Source of the DNA: Oscillospiraceae bacterium
Lineage (GTDB): Bacteria; Bacillota; Clostridia; Oscillospirales; Oscillospiraceae
NCBI GenBank assembly: GCA_015068245.1
Contig: SVKU01000005.1
Coordinates: 78,847-125,251, forward strand
Direction of reading: 5' to 3'
Length of the DNA stretch: 46,405 bases
Part shown: piece by piece, positions 25,990 through 34,665 of the stretch
Position numbering within the stretch: position 1 is the stretch's first letter
Layout: each line of letters begins with the position of its first letter
The notes under the pieces: model-generated
Databases searched by the model: none
What the model was told of the DNA's origin: nothing
Seen by the model: only the letters and a program-made list of their open reading frames with translations
Position numbers and translations under genes: made by a program

Positions 25990-26994
25990 ATGGTTAATAT
26001 GAAACGTATTATCACTTTCACCCTGCTGATTTGCTTTCTCCTTTCCGGCTGTACCAAGCAGAACAGCAAGCTGACAAAGACCGTGCTTGCTATGGACACG
26101 GTCATGACCCTAACGATTTACGGCGGCACGGAGCAGCATATGGATGAAGCCGGACAGCTTATAAAAGAGCTGGACGACCTGCTTTCAGCCACTAAAGATT
26201 CCAGCGAGACAAACTTAATAAACACTTCCCATGGTGCTTCAATATCGGTTTCAGACAAAATGATGCATCTTATCCGCCGTTCTGTGGAACTTGGCGACAG
26301 TACCAATGGTGCGCTGGATATTACGCTCACTCCTGTAATTCGTGCGTGGGGTTTTCTGGGTGGCGACCATCGTGTTCCAGATGATTCTGAGCTTCAAACT
26401 TTGCTGGAAAAAGTAGACTACTCAAAAATCCAAACCGGCGATGGTACCGTTGCCTTGCCCGAAGGCATGGAAATCAGCTTTGGTGCCGTGGCAAAGGGCT
26501 ATGCAGGAGACCTGCTGATGGAGCTTTTCAGCAGTCAGGGCATCGAATCTGCCATAGTTACCCTTGGCGGCAACGTTCAGGCTCTGGGTCTGAAGCCCGA
26601 TGGCAGCAAATGGAACGTGGCTGTTCAGGATCCTTTCAGTGACGGCACTTTGGGCATGCTGCAAGTGGACGACAAAGCCGTGGTCACCTCCGGCGGTTAC
26701 GAAAGATACTTTGAGCAGGACGGCGAGACTTATTGGCATATTATTGATCCTGCCACGGGAAAACCTGCCGGAAGCGGTCTTGTTTCCGTTACCATCGTGT
26801 GTGACAGCGGTGTCACTGCAGACGGTTTATCCACTGCCCTGTTCGTTATGGGGCTGGAAGATGCCATAGAATACTGGAAAACCAACGGTGGTTTTGACGC
26901 AGTATTGGTAACAGACGACGGCAGCGTGTATGTGACTAAAGGCATTGCCGGTGATTTTGAACCCGAAAACGGACAAATGCAAATAATTGAATAA
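25990..26994 (+). CDS. apbE: FAD:protein FMN transferase (ApbE lipoprotein)
   Basis: 334 aa. The signal peptide ends in a lipobox (CFLLSGC), so it is membrane-anchored outside the cell. Motifs: MDTVMTLTIYG, NGALDITLTPVIRAWGF, GAVAKGYAGDLLMELF, TLGGNVQALG, HIIDPATGKPAG and a metal-binding C-terminal DGLSTALFVMG. ApbE covalently attaches FMN to Rnf/Nqr-type or extracellular flavoproteins. No rnf genes are in the window. The ATG at 25990 or the one at 25999 could be the start; neither has a strong Shine-Dalgarno. Confidence 0.93.
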   Translation: MVNMKRIITFTLLICFLLSGCTKQNSKLTKTVLAMDTVMTLTIYGGTEQHMDEAGQLIKELDDLLSATKDSSETNLINTSHGASISVSDKMMHLIRRSVELGDSTNGALDITLTPVIRAWGFLGGDHRVPDDSELQTLLEKVDYSKIQTGDGTVALPEGMEISFGAVAKGYAGDLLMELFSSQGIESAIVTLGGNVQALGLKPDGSKWNVAVQDPFSDGTLGMLQVDDKAVVTSGGYERYFEQDGETYWHIIDPATGKPAGSGLVSVTIVCDSGVTADGLSTALFVMGLEDAIEYWKTNGGFDAVLVTDDGSVYVTKGIAGDFEPENGQMQIIE

Positions 26995-27072
26995 GGGGCG
27001 TCGAGGACGCCGCCCCCTACAAACGCAATTTCTCACCTGATGCATTGTAGGGGGCGGCGTCCTCGACGCCCC
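26995..27072. repeat. Perfect 28-bp inverted repeat (GGGGCGTCGAGGACG family)
   Basis: Arms 26995-27022 and 27045-27072 are exact reverse complements, beginning GGGGCGTCGAGGACG. They enclose a 22-bp loop. It sits between convergent apbE and the EamA gene. It has no T tract, so it is a dispersed element rather than a standard terminator, though it could act as one. Confidence 0.85.
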
Positions 27073-27079
27073 AATAGAA

Positions 27080-27949
27080 TTAATTCTTCTTTTTTATCGG
27101 TTTCAGCTCACTTATCAGCACGGCTGCAAATATAAGCGCAAAACCTATGTACATTCGGGCTGTGACAGGTTCGTGGTAGAAGATAACGGAGAAAATGACT
27201 CCGAAAACCGCTTCCAGAGACAGCAGTATTGACGCTGCTGATGCAGGGGTTCCTTTCTGTCCCACGGTCTGCAAAAGCAGGGCGATGGCGGTGGAAAACA
27301 CGCAAAGGTATCCGAGTCCAAGCCAGGAGGATGCCGGCAGAGGCATGGCAGGCGGAGCTTCTGTAAACAACGCAGCTGCAAAGCTGAAACACCCAACAAA
27401 GAAAAACTGGATAATGGTCAGCAGTATGGGGTCACGCTCTTTTGTGAAGTTGCCGAGGAACAGAATGTGTATTGCGTAAAACACACCGCAAAGGAGAGTC
27501 AGCAGATCACCCAACCCCATGGTCAGCTGCTCTGTCAGAGAGACAAACCCAATGCCGATTATGCAGGCAAAGGCAGCGATAATATTGTTCCTGTCCGGCT
27601 TTTCTTTTGTAACCGCCCACCCGAAAAACGGTACCAGCACGCAGTAAACAGCCGTAAGAAAAGCATTTTTGCCGGGTGTGGTATAGATAAGGCCAACAGT
27701 CTGAACGTAGTAGGCAAGGAACAGCATCAGTCCCACTACTGCGCCTTTTTTGATATAGTCGAAATTTATTTTTTTCAGCTTTTTGAAAAACACGCAGGAC
27801 AGCACAACAGTGGCTCCCCAGAAGCGTGCCGTCAGCAGCCATGCCGTGGGCACATCGTCCACGGTGTTTTTCATTACCACAAAAGCACTGCCCCAAATTA
27901 CGGTGGCTATGAGCAGCGCCGCTCTGTATAGAATATCCCTGGTTTTCAT
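27080..27949 (-). CDS. EamA/DMT-family transporter
   Basis: 289 aa with about ten hydrophobic segments and two EamA halves. The first opens with ALLIATVIWGSAFVVMKNTVDDVPTAWLLTARF. The second half contains LGLGYLCVFSTAIALLLQTVGQKGTPASAASILLSLEAVFGVIFSVIFYHE, the usual EamA signature. It exports or takes up an unknown small metabolite. The ATG overlaps the rqcH stop (ATGA), so it is the third gene of mrnC-rqcH-eamA. Confidence 0.88.
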   Translation of the reverse strand: MKTRDILYRAALLIATVIWGSAFVVMKNTVDDVPTAWLLTARFWGATVVLSCVFFKKLKKINFDYIKKGAVVGLMLFLAYYVQTVGLIYTTPGKNAFLTAVYCVLVPFFGWAVTKEKPDRNNIIAAFACIIGIGFVSLTEQLTMGLGDLLTLLCGVFYAIHILFLGNFTKERDPILLTIIQFFFVGCFSFAAALFTEAPPAMPLPASSWLGLGYLCVFSTAIALLLQTVGQKGTPASAASILLSLEAVFGVIFSVIFYHEPVTARMYIGFALIFAAVLISELKPIKKKN

Positions 27950-29712
27950 TTGTTTTCCTTCCCAAGCGCCTCAACAAGTTTTTCGTCCGGAGTAACATAG
28001 GCCGTACGGTAAGTTTCGTAAATCACCATGCCCGGTTTTGCTCCGTTGGGCTTTTTGACAAACTTCACTGGGGTATAATCCACCGGCACATTTTTGCCGT
28101 CTCTTGCCTGAGAATAGTAAGCCGCAAGAATGGCAGCCTCCGTCACCGTTTCGTCATCTGGCTGTTGACCACGGCAATGGATTATTACATGGCTGCCGTG
28201 GATCTTCTGGGTATGAAGCCAGATATCGCTTTTGAAGGCAGTTTTTGTTGTAAGCTCATCATTCTGCGTATTGTTGCGGCCGACACTTATCTCAAACCCG
28301 GAGCTTGACACAAAGCTCATGGGCTTCGACTTGCGGAACTTTTCCTTTTTGTTGGTTTTCTGGTTTCGCACATAGCCGCCGGATACCAGTTCCTGCCTGA
28401 TCTCCTGCAGTTCAGTCTCAGAACCTGCACGGTCTATCTCGTCCAGTACGCTGCCCAGATACTCCAGCTCTTTCTCACCGTCGGCAATTAGCCCGGTGAG
28501 ATATTTTTCGGCATTTTTTGCCTTGGCATAGGCTTTGTAATACTTTGCAGCATTCTGCTGAGGGCTGAGTTTGGGGTCAAGAGCGATCTCCACATCTTTA
28601 CCGTCAGGGTCGAACAGGTCGGTAACAGTCACCGATGCTCTGCCCTTGACGCAGGCGCCAAGGTTTGCCATCAGCAGGTCACCTTTCTGGCGGTCACGCT
28701 CACGGTCAGCGGTGGCTTCCAGTTCCCTGCGCTGATTTTCCACCCTTCTGGCAGTACGGTCATAGAGGTTGGTTATAGTCTTACGCAATGCGGAAGACCG
28801 GCTGCGCATACGCTCACGACTGTCCCGCAGGCCGTAGAAGCTTTCGGTAAGCTGAGAAAAGTTGTCGTATATTTTGTTTACATAAAGTCCTTCATACTGC
28901 CCTATTTCGGTATAGCAGATATCCTTGGGCGCACCGTCTGAGTCCACCAGCATCACAGGGGTTTTTCTCCCCCGGGCAATGAACTCAAAAAAACTGTAAA
29001 GTTCAGCTGTAAAGCGGTCTTTTCCGGCTTCATCAAGACTGTCCAGCCTTGCGTCCACTTCGCCGAAATGACGGTATGCAAGTTCACGGCAAAGCAGAGG
29101 CGGCAGCGCTGCAAAGGTTGACATAATCCATTTATCCGCCTGTACTCCGGTCGCTTCGTCCAAAAGCTGCCGTATCTGCTCGCAGGTCACCTCGTCCGGC
29201 TGCAGTTTTTCCTGTTTTTCCGGCAGGCGATAGAACATTCCCGGCAGTATAGCACGTTTTGAGGTCATATCGCCGTCTGCTCGGCGGACAGAATCTATGA
29301 TCCGTCCGTCACTGCCCACCAGTATCAGATTTGACTGACGTCCAAGGGCTTCAAACACAAGTTGCTTCTCGGATATTTGTCCCATTTCGTCCATGGAGTC
29401 CAGTTTGATTATCAGAACGCGCTCCAGTCCGGGTTGGGTGATTTCCTTTATTCTTGCGCCGCCAAGATGCTTTCGCATCAGCATGCAGAACATGGGCGGA
29501 GTTATGGGGTTTTCAGCCGCCATTTCCGTAAAGTGTATCCTCGGTGCCGACGGATTGGCGGAGATGAGCAGTTTTTTGTTGCCCTGAGGTGTGCGAAGGT
29601 TGAATATCAGTTCGTCACGTTCGGGCTGGTTTATTTTATCTATCCTTGAAGTCGGGAGAACTTCTGAAAGCTCGTCTTTCAGGGCAGACATATATACAGC
29701 ATCAAAGGGCAT
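27946..29712 (-). CDS. rqcH: Ribosome quality control protein RqcH (NFACT/Rqc2 family)
   Basis: 588 aa. Binds obstructed 50S-peptidyl-tRNA complexes and recruits tRNA-Ala to add C-terminal alanine tails that mark nascent chains for decay. The NFACT-N domain is PFDAVYMSALKDELSEVLPTSRIDKINQPERDELIF. Helical and coiled-coil regions are at about 280-450. The NFACT-R domain is about 480-570, with KSDIWLHTQKIHGSHVIIHCRG. The ATG at 29712 has GAGG 9 bp upstream. It overlaps mrnC by 11 bp. Confidence 0.93.
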   Translation of the reverse strand: MPFDAVYMSALKDELSEVLPTSRIDKINQPERDELIFNLRTPQGNKKLLISANPSAPRIHFTEMAAENPITPPMFCMLMRKHLGGARIKEITQPGLERVLIIKLDSMDEMGQISEKQLVFEALGRQSNLILVGSDGRIIDSVRRADGDMTSKRAILPGMFYRLPEKQEKLQPDEVTCEQIRQLLDEATGVQADKWIMSTFAALPPLLCRELAYRHFGEVDARLDSLDEAGKDRFTAELYSFFEFIARGRKTPVMLVDSDGAPKDICYTEIGQYEGLYVNKIYDNFSQLTESFYGLRDSRERMRSRSSALRKTITNLYDRTARRVENQRRELEATADRERDRQKGDLLMANLGACVKGRASVTVTDLFDPDGKDVEIALDPKLSPQQNAAKYYKAYAKAKNAEKYLTGLIADGEKELEYLGSVLDEIDRAGSETELQEIRQELVSGGYVRNQKTNKKEKFRKSKPMSFVSSSGFEISVGRNNTQNDELTTKTAFKSDIWLHTQKIHGSHVIIHCRGQQPDDETVTEAAILAAYYSQARDGKNVPVDYTPVKFVKKPNGAKPGMVIYETYRTAYVTPDEKLVEALGKENK

Positions 29713-30130
29713 CTGAACCATCCTCGCTCATAATAATATCAAACAGCTGGCTTATCCTGTCTTTTCTGCCTTTCAGCCACAGCCAGCCAAACAGGGCTTC
29801 CAGTCCGGTAGCCTTGCCGTACTGACCGGGAGTGGCATTTTTAGGAACAGCGTGGACATGGGCATTGCGTCCACGTTTGAACACACCCACTTCCTCTTCT
29901 GTCAGGTGAGGCATTATTGTATCCACCGCCTTCGACTGCGCCGGCGCACTGACGTAGCTGACCGTCAGCCGATGCAGGTCGGAGTTTTTTGCAAGACCGC
30001 TTTCCAGCATACTGGTGCGCACCAGCAGCTCATAAACTGCATCACCCACATGGGCAAGCCCCAGTGAGCTTATTTTCTTTATATCATCACCGGACATGAT
30101 TACTTCAAAACGGTCAGCCACAGCATTCAA
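29702..30130 (-). CDS. mrnC: Mini-ribonuclease III
   Basis: 142 aa. An RNase III catalytic domain without dsRNA-binding domain, which matures 23S rRNA ends in Firmicutes. The catalytic helix is LGLAHVGDAVYELLVR. Later motifs are FKRGRNAH and KNATPGQYGKATGLEALFGWLWLKG. The ATG at 30130 has AGGGG only 4 bp away. The internal ATG at 30097 (MSGDDIKKIS) fits the family's usual start better, so the N-terminus is uncertain. First gene of the mrnC-rqcH-eamA operon. Confidence 0.92.
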   Translation of the reverse strand: MNAVADRFEVIMSGDDIKKISSLGLAHVGDAVYELLVRTSMLESGLAKNSDLHRLTVSYVSAPAQSKAVDTIMPHLTEEEVGVFKRGRNAHVHAVPKNATPGQYGKATGLEALFGWLWLKGRKDRISQLFDIIMSEDGSDAL

Positions 30131-30211
30131 CCCCTAACGATTTGTTACCGGTTACCGTGTTCTTCCTTTGTCGAAGTCAGCGGTAGCGGCACGAATGTCT
30201 TACTTCCGTTA

Positions 30212-30222
30212 ATTATACCACA
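30212..30222 (-). promoter_or_regulatory. Extended -10 promoter of mrnC-rqcH-eamA
   Basis: Minus strand: CCTGTGGTATAAT with TATAAT at 30212-30217 and the TG extension just upstream. There is no clear -35. The leader would be about 75 nt. Confidence 0.55.
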
Positions 30223-30341
30223 GGATAGCGTCGAATTATCCCGGCAAAAAGATTAAATTTTAATAACAAACATGTAACGATTCAGTCAAAATCGACAGAG
30301 CTTCCGATTACAATAATTACAAAACCATCAGGAGGCTCAAC

Positions 30342-31457
30342 ATGAGGTTAAGTAAACTTATTTTCGCCGCTGTTCTGATGCTTCTTTGCTCCATCTCTGC
30401 GGCAGCAGGTTTCGAGGGTACCGACGGCGTTACATACGTTCCCATTACAGGCAACGACTACGTTGTGGATCGGCTGGACGGTGTTCCGGCGCTGTACAAT
30501 GCTTACGACAGTTATTATCAATGCTCCGAATATGTGCAGCGGTATTATCTTGAGGTTTATGGAATAGAAATGGACTTTTCAGCCGCCGGACCGAATATAA
30601 AAACAGACGGTTTCAGTTTCGAGGCTGTTTCCACTGAACCCCGAACAGGAGATGTGGCATATATTCCGGCATACAACCGTGGAAAAAGCTACGGTCACTG
30701 GGCTATCGTCAAAGATTACTGCAGCGGAACCGTCACCCTTATCGAGCAGAACTGGCGATGGTCAAACATGGCTGCTTGTGAACGAAAGATTTCGTGGCCT
30801 TCGGCCAGCTACATATTCTACCGTCTTACAAACGGCGAGACCTCCTCTTTTCCCAGCTGCTGGGCAAAAGACGCTGTTGACCAATGCCGTGAACTGAACA
30901 TAGGCAGCACCCTCCACGACAATTACCGAAAACCCATAACACGCCTTGAGTTCTGCTGCATGCTGATGGAAACAGTTGACTGTATTTCGCCCTATACGAA
31001 AAATAATGACCGGCTGTTTCTGTTTGATGACACTGTGTCTCCAGTCATATCCGATGCTGTCTCCCTTGGTATCATATCCCAAAGCAGCTGTTTTCGCCCG
31101 GACGATGCCATCACCCGTCAGGAAGCCGCTGTAATGATGGACGGCGCAGTATCCGCATTGGGGCTGAACGGACAAAACATCAATACTAATGCCGCACCTG
31201 CTGATGACACAGTGTCTGAGTGGGCATTGGAAGCAGTTGAAAACATGCTTTCTTTGTACTTTTTCGTGGGTGACGACAGCGGCAGCTTTATGGCAAATGA
31301 AGATGTGGAGGTGCAGCACGCCTATGTTCTGATGATGTACCTTTACAATTATGCCCAAGACTATCACGCTTCCACGATTCGGCTGACAGCAGCCGATGTT
31401 GCCCCGTCAATGTGGGATTTTTATTCCTGGGAAGAATATTTTAAAATTAGAGGTTGA
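30342..31457 (+). CDS. Secreted CHAP amidase with S-layer-homology region
   Basis: 371 aa. Signal peptide MRLSKLIFAAVLMLLCSISAAAG. The CHAP domain (about 45-165) has the catalytic Cys in YYQCSEYVQRYY and His in KSYGHWAIVKDY, with the later LIEQNW supplying the third polar residue. From about 170 the protein carries SLH-type repeats (CWAKDAVDQCRELNIGS, ITRLEFCCMLMETV, FRPDDAITRQEAAVMM), which anchor it to the wall. It probably cleaves peptidoglycan cross-links or stem peptides. Ribosome binding site AGGAGG. Its last codons overlap the -35 box of the tRNA-Ala promoter. Confidence 0.85.
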   Translation: MRLSKLIFAAVLMLLCSISAAAGFEGTDGVTYVPITGNDYVVDRLDGVPALYNAYDSYYQCSEYVQRYYLEVYGIEMDFSAAGPNIKTDGFSFEAVSTEPRTGDVAYIPAYNRGKSYGHWAIVKDYCSGTVTLIEQNWRWSNMAACERKISWPSASYIFYRLTNGETSSFPSCWAKDAVDQCRELNIGSTLHDNYRKPITRLEFCCMLMETVDCISPYTKNNDRLFLFDDTVSPVISDAVSLGIISQSSCFRPDDAITRQEAAVMMDGAVSALGLNGQNINTNAAPADDTVSEWALEAVENMLSLYFFVGDDSGSFMANEDVEVQHAYVLMMYLYNYAQDYHASTIRLTAADVAPSMWDFYSWEEYFKIRG

Positions 31458-31481
31458 CATTTTTCTTATTTATGATATAAT
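31454..31481 (+). promoter_or_regulatory. Promoter of tRNA-Ala copy 1
   Basis: TTGACA (31454-31459), 16 bp, TATAAT (31476-31481). The -35 includes the TGA stop codon of the CHAP gene. Confidence 0.85.
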
Positions 31482-31500
31482 CACTATGCTAAAAATGCAT

Positions 31501-31576
<76 letters not shown>

Positions 31577-31579
31577 GAA

Positions 31580-31619
31580 AAGAACCCGTATTTGTCAGTA
31601 GGCAAATACGGGTTCTTTT
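31580..31619 (+). terminator. Terminator of tRNA-Ala copy 1
   Basis: AAGAACCCGTATTTGTC...GGCAAATACGGGTTCTTTTC, just after the CCA end. Confidence 0.85.
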
Positions 31620-31628
31620 CAACTAAAT

Positions 31629-31702
31629 CCGTCCTTTCGGACGGAATGAATCCATCTTCGATGGATGAAATCACTTCGTGATGAAATCCGACTTCGTCGG
31701 GA
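31629..31702. repeat. Train of four TTCG-loop mini-hairpins
   Basis: CCGTCCTTTCGGACGG (31629-31644), ATCCATCTTCGATGGAT (31650-31666), ATCACTTCGTGAT (31670-31682) and TCCGACTTCGTCGGGA (31687-31702), separated by 4-5 purine-rich bases. It lies upstream of the SDR gene. Not coding. Confidence 0.8.
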
Positions 31703-31768
31703 GATAAGGTTAAAAATCTCTCGCGTGAGCAAAAATAATATGATGTACTTTTTATCGGAGGTCCTACT

Positions 31769-32527
31769 ATGAAAATAGCAGTTGTTACAGGTGCGTCCAG
31801 CGGTATGGGACGGGATTTTGTCCTCTCCATCGACAAGTCCTATGAGCTGGATGAAATTTGGGTCATTGCAAGACGTCAGGACAGGCTGGAAGAATTGAAG
31901 TCCCAGTGCAGGACATCTGTCCGTCCTATTGCGCTGGATCTGCTCGATACAGCCGGCTTTGCTGTATACAGCCAGCTGCTTGAACAGGAAAAACCCGAGA
32001 TACAGATCCTCGTAAATGCTGCCGGGTTTGGTCTCTTCGGAGAGTTTACGGAGATGAACCTTGACGGGCAGCTGGATATTATCCGTCTTAATGACATTGC
32101 GTTGACAGCCATAACCTACCTGAGTATCCCCTATATGTCAAAAGGCAGCAGCATTATTCAGCTGGCTTCCAACTCCTCATGGCAGCCCGTGCCATACATC
32201 AATGTCTATGGTGCTTCCAAGGCATATGTCCTCAGCTTCTCAAGAGCCCTGCGCATGGAGTTGAAAGGCAAAGGTATCCATGTCATGGCAGTTGCTCCCG
32301 GCTGGATAAAAACAGAATTCTTCGACCATGCAGTGCACGACAACACCATTTCTTACTACGACCGTTTTTATACCTCTCAGCAGGTTGTGGATAAGGCTAT
32401 GAAAGACCTTAAAAAGAAAAAACAGGTGTCCATCCTCGGATTTCCTGTTCGGCTGCAGGTACTTGCGGTCAAATTATTGCCCGTCAACCTCATCATGAAC
32501 ATCTGGTGCAAACAGCAGGGGAAGTGA
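31769..32527 (+). CDS. Short-chain dehydrogenase/reductase
   Basis: 252 aa. A classical SDR: the NAD(P) motif TGASSGMG at residues 7-14, NAAG in LVNAAGFGLFG, catalytic Ser in QLASNSSWQP, and Y-x3-K in NVYGASKAYV. The basic residues ARRQDRL after strand 2 suggest NADP preference. Post-catalytic PGWIKTEFF is normal. Substrate unknown. Ribosome binding site GGAGG 7 bp before the ATG. Confidence 0.88.
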   Translation: MKIAVVTGASSGMGRDFVLSIDKSYELDEIWVIARRQDRLEELKSQCRTSVRPIALDLLDTAGFAVYSQLLEQEKPEIQILVNAAGFGLFGEFTEMNLDGQLDIIRLNDIALTAITYLSIPYMSKGSSIIQLASNSSWQPVPYINVYGASKAYVLSFSRALRMELKGKGIHVMAVAPGWIKTEFFDHAVHDNTISYYDRFYTSQQVVDKAMKDLKKKKQVSILGFPVRLQVLAVKLLPVNLIMNIWCKQQGK

Positions 32528-32680
32528 GTGCCGCTGCTTTACGGTTTGGTTTTTCATAAAACCACATTTTTTGCGTAATTTGTGTGAAATCTGTGATAAA
32601 GTATGATATAGTATATGTGTCTGTTCAGCTACCGGCTGCAGACCGTCACAATAAACGATGCGGAAAGGTTTGATTGTATC

Positions 32681-34444
32681 ATGGGCATAGCAAATACCCT
32701 TATGCTGCTGGGCGGACTTGGCTTTTTCCTGTTCGGCATGACCCTTTTGGGCGAAGGTCTCAAGCGTGTTGCCGGCAGCAAGCTGGAACTGATACTTGAA
32801 AAGCTGACCTCTACCACCTTCAAGGGCGTTTTGCTAGGCTCTCTTGTAACAGCAGTGATACAGTCCTCTTCTGCCACCACGGTCATGGTTGTCGGCTTTG
32901 TAAACTCCGGCATTATGAAGCTGGCAAACGCCATCGGCATAATCATGGGCGCCAACATAGGCACCACCGCCACCGGCTGGATACTGGTGCTTGCAGGCGT
33001 GGAAGGCGGAGGTCTTTCTTCCTCCTCCGTATTTGCCCTTATATCTTTCATCGGCATCATACTTTACTTTTTCTGCAAAAAACCGACACGAAAAAATGTG
33101 GGTATGATAATGCTGGCTTTTGCAGTTCTGATGAACGGTATGCAAACCATGAGCGGAGCTATGGCACCGCTTAAAGAAAGTGCCGCATTCCTCAATTTCA
33201 TTTCTGCCGTCTCCAATCCTCTGATCGCTATTGTGGTAGGCATCGCTGTTACCGCCGTTATTCAAAGCTGTTCCGCTTCCATTGGTATCCTTCAGGCATT
33301 GTCAGTCACCGGCGTTATCAGCTACGAAGTCGCTGTTCCCATGGTTTTGGGCATGTGCATCGGTGCTTGTGTCCCTGTTCTTCTGTCCGCCATCGGTGCC
33401 AATGTAAACGGCAAACGTGCCGCTTTTGTCTATCTGTACTTTAACCTTGCAGGCTCTTTGCTGCTGATGATACCGTTCTACATAATTCACGCTGCTGTCG
33501 GACTGGATTTCATGTCTGCCACCGCCACCAGCATGGGCATAGCCATTGTCAACACAGTGTACAAGGTTGCAGCCACCGTTATCCTTACGCCTTGCGCCCC
33601 GATTCTGGAAAGGCTGGTCTGCACCACAATCAAGGACAAAAAGACCGATGATGACGACGAATATGAGGTCACTCTGCTTGACGAGCGTTTTCTTGACTAT
33701 CCCTCTCTGGCACTTGAACAGTGTGGAAAAACCCTCATGCAGATGTCCTCGGCAGCTTTCAAAAACCTGAACAAATCCATTTCCCTGCTGAGCAAGTTTG
33801 ATCAGGTGAAATTCGACAAGATTATGAGTCGGGAGGAAAAGGTCGACCGATTTGAAGATCAACTGGGTGCCTATCTGGTACAGCTTACCAGGAAAGAACT
33901 GAGCGACAAGGAAACTCAGGTTTCCGGCAGATACCTCAACAGTCTGAGCAATCTGGAACGCATATCCGACCATGCGGTGAATATTGCTGAGCTTGCGCAG
34001 GATCTGGCCGGCAAAAACAAGAATTTCTCCGACCAGGCAGTTAAGGAGTTAGGCGTGTGCATCAGTGCCGTGCTTGAAATTGCCGAACTTACTCAGGCTG
34101 CCGTTTGCAGCGGAGATACCGAAAAAGCGCGAATGGTTGAGCCCTTGGAAGAGGTTATCGACGCACTGACCACAGAGTTGAAAATGCACCATATTCAACG
34201 CCTGCAAAACGGACAATGCACTTTGGAGCTTGGTTTCATATTCAACGACTGCATCAACAACTTTGAGCGTGTGGCTGACCACTGTTCCAACCTTGCCGTC
34301 ACAATGGTAGACAGCGATGGATCTCAGGTGCACCCCCATGATTATCTGCTGGATCTGAAGCGAACCGACAACGAAGAGTTTATGCAGCTGTATGCCCGGT
34401 GCGCAGAAAAGTATTACGATGCACTGGAGGCTGTGAATAAGTAG
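32681..34444 (+). CDS. Na+/phosphate cotransporter with C-terminal PhoU domain
   Basis: 587 aa. The N-terminal 330 residues hold about eight to ten membrane segments with two Na/Pi-cotransporter repeats, each with its QSS/QSC motif (AVIQSSSATTVMVVGF and AVIQSCSASIGILQAL). Residues about 360-580 form a cytoplasmic PhoU-like helical domain (SNLERISDHAVNIAELAQDL and NNFERVADHCSNLAV). It imports inorganic phosphate using sodium. The start at 32681 is chosen because the longer frame begins within the promoter region, and GGAAAGG lies 12 bp upstream of the ATG. It stands alone, with its own terminator. Confidence 0.88.
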   Translation: MGIANTLMLLGGLGFFLFGMTLLGEGLKRVAGSKLELILEKLTSTTFKGVLLGSLVTAVIQSSSATTVMVVGFVNSGIMKLANAIGIIMGANIGTTATGWILVLAGVEGGGLSSSSVFALISFIGIILYFFCKKPTRKNVGMIMLAFAVLMNGMQTMSGAMAPLKESAAFLNFISAVSNPLIAIVVGIAVTAVIQSCSASIGILQALSVTGVISYEVAVPMVLGMCIGACVPVLLSAIGANVNGKRAAFVYLYFNLAGSLLLMIPFYIIHAAVGLDFMSATATSMGIAIVNTVYKVAATVILTPCAPILERLVCTTIKDKKTDDDDEYEVTLLDERFLDYPSLALEQCGKTLMQMSSAAFKNLNKSISLLSKFDQVKFDKIMSREEKVDRFEDQLGAYLVQLTRKELSDKETQVSGRYLNSLSNLERISDHAVNIAELAQDLAGKNKNFSDQAVKELGVCISAVLEIAELTQAAVCSGDTEKARMVEPLEEVIDALTTELKMHHIQRLQNGQCTLELGFIFNDCINNFERVADHCSNLAVTMVDSDGSQVHPHDYLLDLKRTDNEEFMQLYARCAEKYYDALEAVNK

Positions 34445-34449
34445 GTTTA

Positions 34450-34481
34450 TAGGGCACTTACTTCCGTAAGTGCCCTTTTTG
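34450..34481 (+). terminator. Terminator of the Na/Pi cotransporter gene
   Basis: AGGGCACTTAC-TTCC-GTAAGTGCCCTTTTT, 6 bp beyond the stop. Confidence 0.9.
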
Positions 34482-34536
34482 TGGATAACAATAGCCTTGA
34501 CAAACACCGTTCCATACCTTTATTGCATCATTTAAC

Positions 34537-34616
34537 AATATGGGGGTTCTCAGCTGCTTCGCAGCTATCGATATGACAGGATGCCCTAACCCCTGAATCC
34601 TAAATCCTGGTCCCTA
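34537..34616. repeat. Truncated GTCATTCCGA-family element plus AATCCTAA-type tandem repeat
   Basis: GGGGGTTCTCAGCTGCTTCG...ATATGACAGG matches only the right half of the palindrome family. It is followed by CCCTAACCCCTGAATCCTAA, resembling 5706-5744. The remainder of the 34482-34620 gap shows nothing else. Confidence 0.6.
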
Positions 34617-34620
34617 TAAA

Positions 34621-34657
34621 AATACCGCAGGAACGAATTGCGTTCCTGCGGTATTTT
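34621..34657 (-). terminator. Terminator of the lipoprotein gene
   Basis: AATACCGCAGGAACG-AATTG-CGTTCCTGCGGTATT, with A and T tails, so it is usable from both sides. Confidence 0.85.
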
Positions 34658-34665
34658 AATTCAAC

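Noticed and set aside
26995-27072. Simple terminator for the convergent apbE and eamA genes
   Set aside because: The arms are 28 bp with a 22-bp loop and no T tract, so it fits the dispersed palindromes better, though it may also stop transcription.
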